From: an uncultured Alphaproteobacteria bacterium
GTDB taxonomy: Bacteria > Pseudomonadota > Alphaproteobacteria > Sneathiellales > Sneathiellaceae
Direction of reading: 5' to 3'
NCBI GenBank assembly: GCA_937910835.1
Contig: CALEMG010000083.1
Coordinates: 1-5,851, forward strand
DNA length: 5,851 bases
The notes under the pieces are model-generated. The model was not told where the DNA came from. It searched no databases and worked only from the letters and a program-made list of their open reading frames with translations. Shown piece by piece: positions 5,395 through 5,851 of the stretch. Numbering within the stretch: the first letter of the stretch is position 1; every line of letters starts with the position of its first letter. A program made the translations under genes and the position numbers.

Positions 5395-5851
5395 GTGCTA
5401 AATGCAAACCAGCTAGTTTTCGGGAAAAAATCATGCATGTCGCTGGCGGTCGGGTGTATCGTCGCCGGCGGGGTGCTGATTTCGTCCGGAAACGCCCGGG
5501 CCGCAGAATGGATGTTCAGTCCTTATATCGGTTTGGGTGAAACATATACGGATAACGCTTTCGGCACCTCTTCAGACAGAAAAGACGATTTTATAACGAA
5601 CCTGAGTGCCGGATTTACGATTGAGGGGGTCGGACGGCGCCTTCAACTCACCGCTGCATATGACCTTGGTTACGATGTGTATGCGCGGTATTCGGATTTG
5701 AACGGGTTTACGCATAACCTGCTCGCATCCGCAAATACCGAACTGTTAGAGGATCATCTGTTCCTCGATACGGAAATAGCGCTAACGGAGGAACGTTTCT
5801 CTAGCGACGGAGACACGTCCTTTTCTGACAGAACAACGTCCGGCGACAGCA
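5395..5851 (+). CDS. PEP-CTERM/XrtA EPS-associated outer-membrane beta-barrel protein (TIGR03016-like), C-terminus cut off
   Basis: From GTG (5395-5397) the frame is open for 152 codons to the right edge. The start is followed by KK (11-12), a hydrophobic core (15-31) and a signal peptidase I site NARA|AEW (after residue 36). The mature part begins WMFSPYIGLGETYTDNAF, then an SDRKDDFITNLSAGFTIEGVG segment and alternating polar/hydrophobic strands (LQLTAAYDLGYDVY; HNLLASANTELLEDHLFLDTEIAL). This matches what I know of the TIGR03016 family, barrel proteins found in EPS clusters with exosortase XrtA. Their role is not established; assisting passage of the polymer across the outer membrane is an inference. 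Full-length members are several hundred residues, so most is missing. GTG is preferred to the internal ATG (5437) because it keeps the basic n-region; its SD is AGAAGG (5379-5384), 10 bases upstream. It follows the lipoprotein gene by 63 bases, probably in one operon. Confidence 0.82.
   Translation, partial: MLNANQLVFGKKSCMSLAVGCIVAGGVLISSGNARAAEWMFSPYIGLGETYTDNAFGTSSDRKDDFITNLSAGFTIEGVGRRLQLTAAYDLGYDVYARYSDLNGFTHNLLASANTELLEDHLFLDTEIALTEERFSSDGDTSFSDRTTSGDS

Noticed and set aside
1..5851. CRISPR array, tRNA, rRNA or insertion sequence
   Set aside because: No spaced direct repeats, no cloverleaf-like sequence, no ribosomal RNA sequence, and no transposase frame or terminal inverted repeats were seen.

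Overview
The window looks like part of an exopolysaccharide (EPS) and secretion region of a Gram-negative bacterium, most likely an alphaproteobacterium. The grounds are protein resemblance recognised by eye (PrsD/PrsE-type type I secretion, an XrtA/PEP-CTERM-style EPS export lipoprotein, a TIGR03016-like outer-membrane protein) and a moderate GC content with AT-rich intergenic DNA. The genus cannot be fixed from the sequence alone.

Layout. Positions 1-784 (minus) hold the N-terminal two thirds of a GT4-type glycosyltransferase that runs off the left edge. After a 227-base gap with a likely promoter for it comes a two-gene type I secretion operon on the minus strand: an ABC transporter permease/ATPase (2292-4361, GTG start) followed by its HlyD-family membrane fusion protein (1012-2295), with a 4-base ATGA overlap. 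A 337-base AT-rich intergenic region (4362-4698), or 382 bases if the neighbour's TTG start is used, separates this operon from a divergent plus-strand EPS operon. That operon holds a Wza-like polysaccharide export lipoprotein (about 4744-5331), a UUCG-capped hairpin, and the 5' part of a beta-barrel outer-membrane protein (5395 to the right edge).

How it fits together. The plus-strand genes resemble the start of an XrtA/PEP-CTERM-associated EPS cluster: an outer-membrane export lipoprotein plus its associated barrel protein. The glycosyltransferase could act in synthesis of the same polymer. The type I exporter would move a C-terminally signalled protein, such as an RTX-like glycanase or adhesin, across both membranes with a TolC-like channel encoded elsewhere. 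In rhizobia, prsDE lies by EPS genes and exports EPS-modifying enzymes, so a similar link is plausible here, but no substrate gene is in the window.

Most noteworthy points: (1) the export lipoprotein's well-placed Shine-Dalgarno and GTG lead after five codons into an in-frame TAG, and the basic part of the signal peptide lies between that TAG and the only downstream start (TTG); (2) the ABC ATPase carries an uncommon C-terminal tail of about 120 residues; (3) the divergent intergenic region holds inverted repeats overlapping or adjacent to the predicted promoters.
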